The notes beneath the pieces are model-generated. The model saw only the letters and a program-made list of their open reading frames with translations, had not been told where the DNA came from and made no database searches. A program made the translations under genes and the position numbers. From positions 1-6,061 of the forward strand of contig JAJQGR010000199.1 in NCBI GenBank assembly GCA_021200345.1: 6,061 nt of DNA, in the 5' to 3' direction. Source of the DNA: Lachnospiraceae bacterium. GTDB taxonomy: Bacteria > Bacillota > Clostridia > Lachnospirales > Lachnospiraceae. Position 1 is the stretch's first letter, and each line of letters starts with the position of its first letter. This document shows positions 4,751-6,061 of the stretch, one piece after another.

Positions 4751-4793
4751 TAAGCGCAGGATGCGACTATCAATAGCAAAGGAGAGTAAGAGT

Positions 4794-6061
4794 ATGAGTA
4801 AATTTCCGGAAGGATTTCTCTGGGGCGGCGCCACCGCGGCCAATCAATTTGAGGGGGGCTGGGACCTGGACGGCAAGGGCGTCAGCAGTTCCGACTGCTG
4901 CACCAGAGGTTCCCGTGAGATTCCCAGAAAGGTGACCTACAGGACGAAAGAGGGCGAAGTAAAGGCGGACCTGATGTTTGCCATGAATGCGCCGGAGGGA
5001 GCGGTGTTTGGCTGCTTTGACGGCTATGATTATCCCAGCCATGACGGAATCGATTTTTATCATCATTATAAGGAAGACATCGCGCTCTTTGGCGAGATGG
5101 GCTTTAAGACTTTCCGTATGTCCATCAACTGGACCAGGTTGTTCCCCAATGGCGACGAGCTGGAGCCTAATCAGGCCGGCGTGGAGTTTTACAGAAATGT
5201 TTTCACTGAGCTGAGAAAGTATAATATTGAGCCGCTGGTGACCCTGTCTCACTATGAGACCCCGGTGGGGCTGACCAACAAGTGGAATTCCTGGGTGGAC
5301 AGGCGCACCATCGACTGCTTTGTGCGTTATGCCACTACCTGCTTTAAGGAGTATCACAACCTGGTGAAATACTGGCTGACCTTTAATGAGATCAACTGCA
5401 TTTCTTTTGGCGGCTGGATGGCGGCGGGCATTGCCACCAATGATCCGGAGCAGATTGAGCGGGCCAAGCTTCATCAGCTGATTGCCAGCGCCCTGACGGT
5501 AAAGGCGGCCCATGAGATTGATCCCAGTCTGATGGTGGGCAATATGATCGGCTATGGTCATTCTTACCCCAATACCTGCCACCCCAATGACGCTTTAAAG
5601 CAGCTGCAGGGTCAGGTGGACGTGGACTTCTACAGCGACGTGCAGGCCAGGGGCTATTATCCGAAGAATATTTTGAAGCAGTATGAGAAGAAGGGCATCA
5701 ATATTGGTCTGACCGCCGAGGATGAGAAGATTCTGGCGGAGGGCACCGTAGATTTTATTACTTTCTCCTATTATATGTCCTCCGTAGTGACTGCGGATCC
5801 TGCGATCCTTGCGACTCAGAGCGGGAATCTGCTCAGCGGCGGCGTAAGAAATCCCTATCTGAAGGCCAGCGACTGGGGCTGGCAGATTGATCCTGTGGGA
5901 CTGCGATCCTCCCTGGTGTACTTCTACTCCCGCTATCAAAAGCCTCTGATGGTGGTGGAGAACGGCTTGGGCGCCATCGACAAGGTGGAAGGGGACGGCT
6001 CCGTGCATGACAGCTATCGTATTGATTATCTGCGCTCCCATATTGAGGAGATGGGCAAGGC
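4794..6061 (+). CDS. Family 1 glycoside hydrolase, probable 6-phospho-beta-glucosidase (3' end outside window)
   Basis: 422 residues are visible with no stop; relatives have about 475-480, so roughly 55 are missing. The enzyme should hydrolyse phosphorylated beta-glucosides such as cellobiose-6-phosphate or aryl-beta-glucoside-6-phosphates in the cytosol after uptake by a phosphotransferase system. The GH1 N-terminal signature FLWGGATAANQFEGG spans 8-22. The acid/base Glu199 is in TFNEIN and the nucleophile Glu389 is in VVENGLG, both intact. FRMSINWTRLFPNG (107-120) and LSHYETPVGL (151-160) are typical of the BglA/AscB group. The C-terminal phosphate-binding Ser-Lys-Tyr loop, which would prove 6-phospho specificity, lies beyond the window, so a plain beta-glucosidase remains possible. 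AAAGGAG (4778-4784) is 9 bases before ATG. GC content is clearly higher than in the genes to its left. Confidence 0.92.
   Translation, partial: MSKFPEGFLWGGATAANQFEGGWDLDGKGVSSSDCCTRGSREIPRKVTYRTKEGEVKADLMFAMNAPEGAVFGCFDGYDYPSHDGIDFYHHYKEDIALFGEMGFKTFRMSINWTRLFPNGDELEPNQAGVEFYRNVFTELRKYNIEPLVTLSHYETPVGLTNKWNSWVDRRTIDCFVRYATTCFKEYHNLVKYWLTFNEINCISFGGWMAAGIATNDPEQIERAKLHQLIASALTVKAAHEIDPSLMVGNMIGYGHSYPNTCHPNDALKQLQGQVDVDFYSDVQARGYYPKNILKQYEKKGINIGLTAEDEKILAEGTVDFITFSYYMSSVVTADPAILATQSGNLLSGGVRNPYLKASDWGWQIDPVGLRSSLVYFYSRYQKPLMVVENGLGAIDKVEGDGSVHDSYRIDYLRSHIEEMGK

Noticed and set aside
4770..5582. Long minus-strand open frame of 270 codons
   Set aside because: It is the antisense shadow of the GH1 gene, whose plus-strand frame carries all family motifs and a ribosome binding site.
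5595..6041. Minus-strand open frame of 148 codons
   Set aside because: Also antisense to the GH1 coding frame, which runs unbroken to the window end.
1..6061. CRISPR array
   Set aside because: No regularly spaced repeats with unique spacers were seen; the only direct repeats are the att-like pair and the GATTACACTT pairs.

Overview
The window looks like chromosomal DNA from a low-to-medium GC Gram-positive of the Clostridia, most like a gut Lachnospiraceae. The basis is strong AAGGAG/GGAGG ribosome binding sites, sigma-A type promoters close to consensus, Clostridia-type lipoproteins and recombinase, and a more GC-rich glycoside hydrolase beside AT-rich accessory DNA. This placement is inference from style; no marker gene is present.

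Layout. (1) Bases 1-1336 hold a tRNA-associated integration scar. A perfect 55-bp direct repeat (1-55 and 1282-1336) contains the T-arm and 3' acceptor strand of a tRNA. Between the copies lies a unit of about 1.28 kb with paired GATTACACTT motifs just inside each end, a terminator, a long AT-rich leader, and one gene (571-1170, DUF1349-like) under a consensus promoter. No integrase lies inside, so it looks like a small non-autonomous or remnant integrative element. (2) Bases 1337-1600 hold the terminator after the second att copy and then a possible free-standing small RNA (about 1446-1530). This has its own promoter, a long-range stem, and a terminator hairpin that competes with that stem. 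(3) Bases 1602-2366 (minus) encode a lipoprotein with an upstream promoter. (4) Bases 2412-2862 have no gene but hold a GC-rich cluster of short hairpins, possibly mobilisation-region debris, and a strong bidirectional terminator. (5) Bases 2863-3739 (minus) are a graveyard: a frameshifted or internally deleted small membrane protein, the C-terminal tail of a second secreted protein or lipoprotein, and the C-terminal half of a serine recombinase carrying an in-frame amber stop. (6) Bases 3795-4655 (plus) encode an apparently intact cytosolic HExxH zinc metallopeptidase with a strong extended -10 promoter placed at the edge of the recombinase fragment. (7) Bases 4794-6061 (plus) encode the first 422 residues of a family 1 glycoside hydrolase, probably a 6-phospho-beta-glucosidase, cut by the window end.

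How the parts relate. There is no single pathway. The GH1 enzyme probably starts or belongs to a beta-glucoside utilisation locus of the host. Everything to its left reads as a hotspot of integration, recombination and decay next to a tRNA gene. The most interesting signals are the integrase-less tRNA-targeted unit and the small-RNA candidate just after it.
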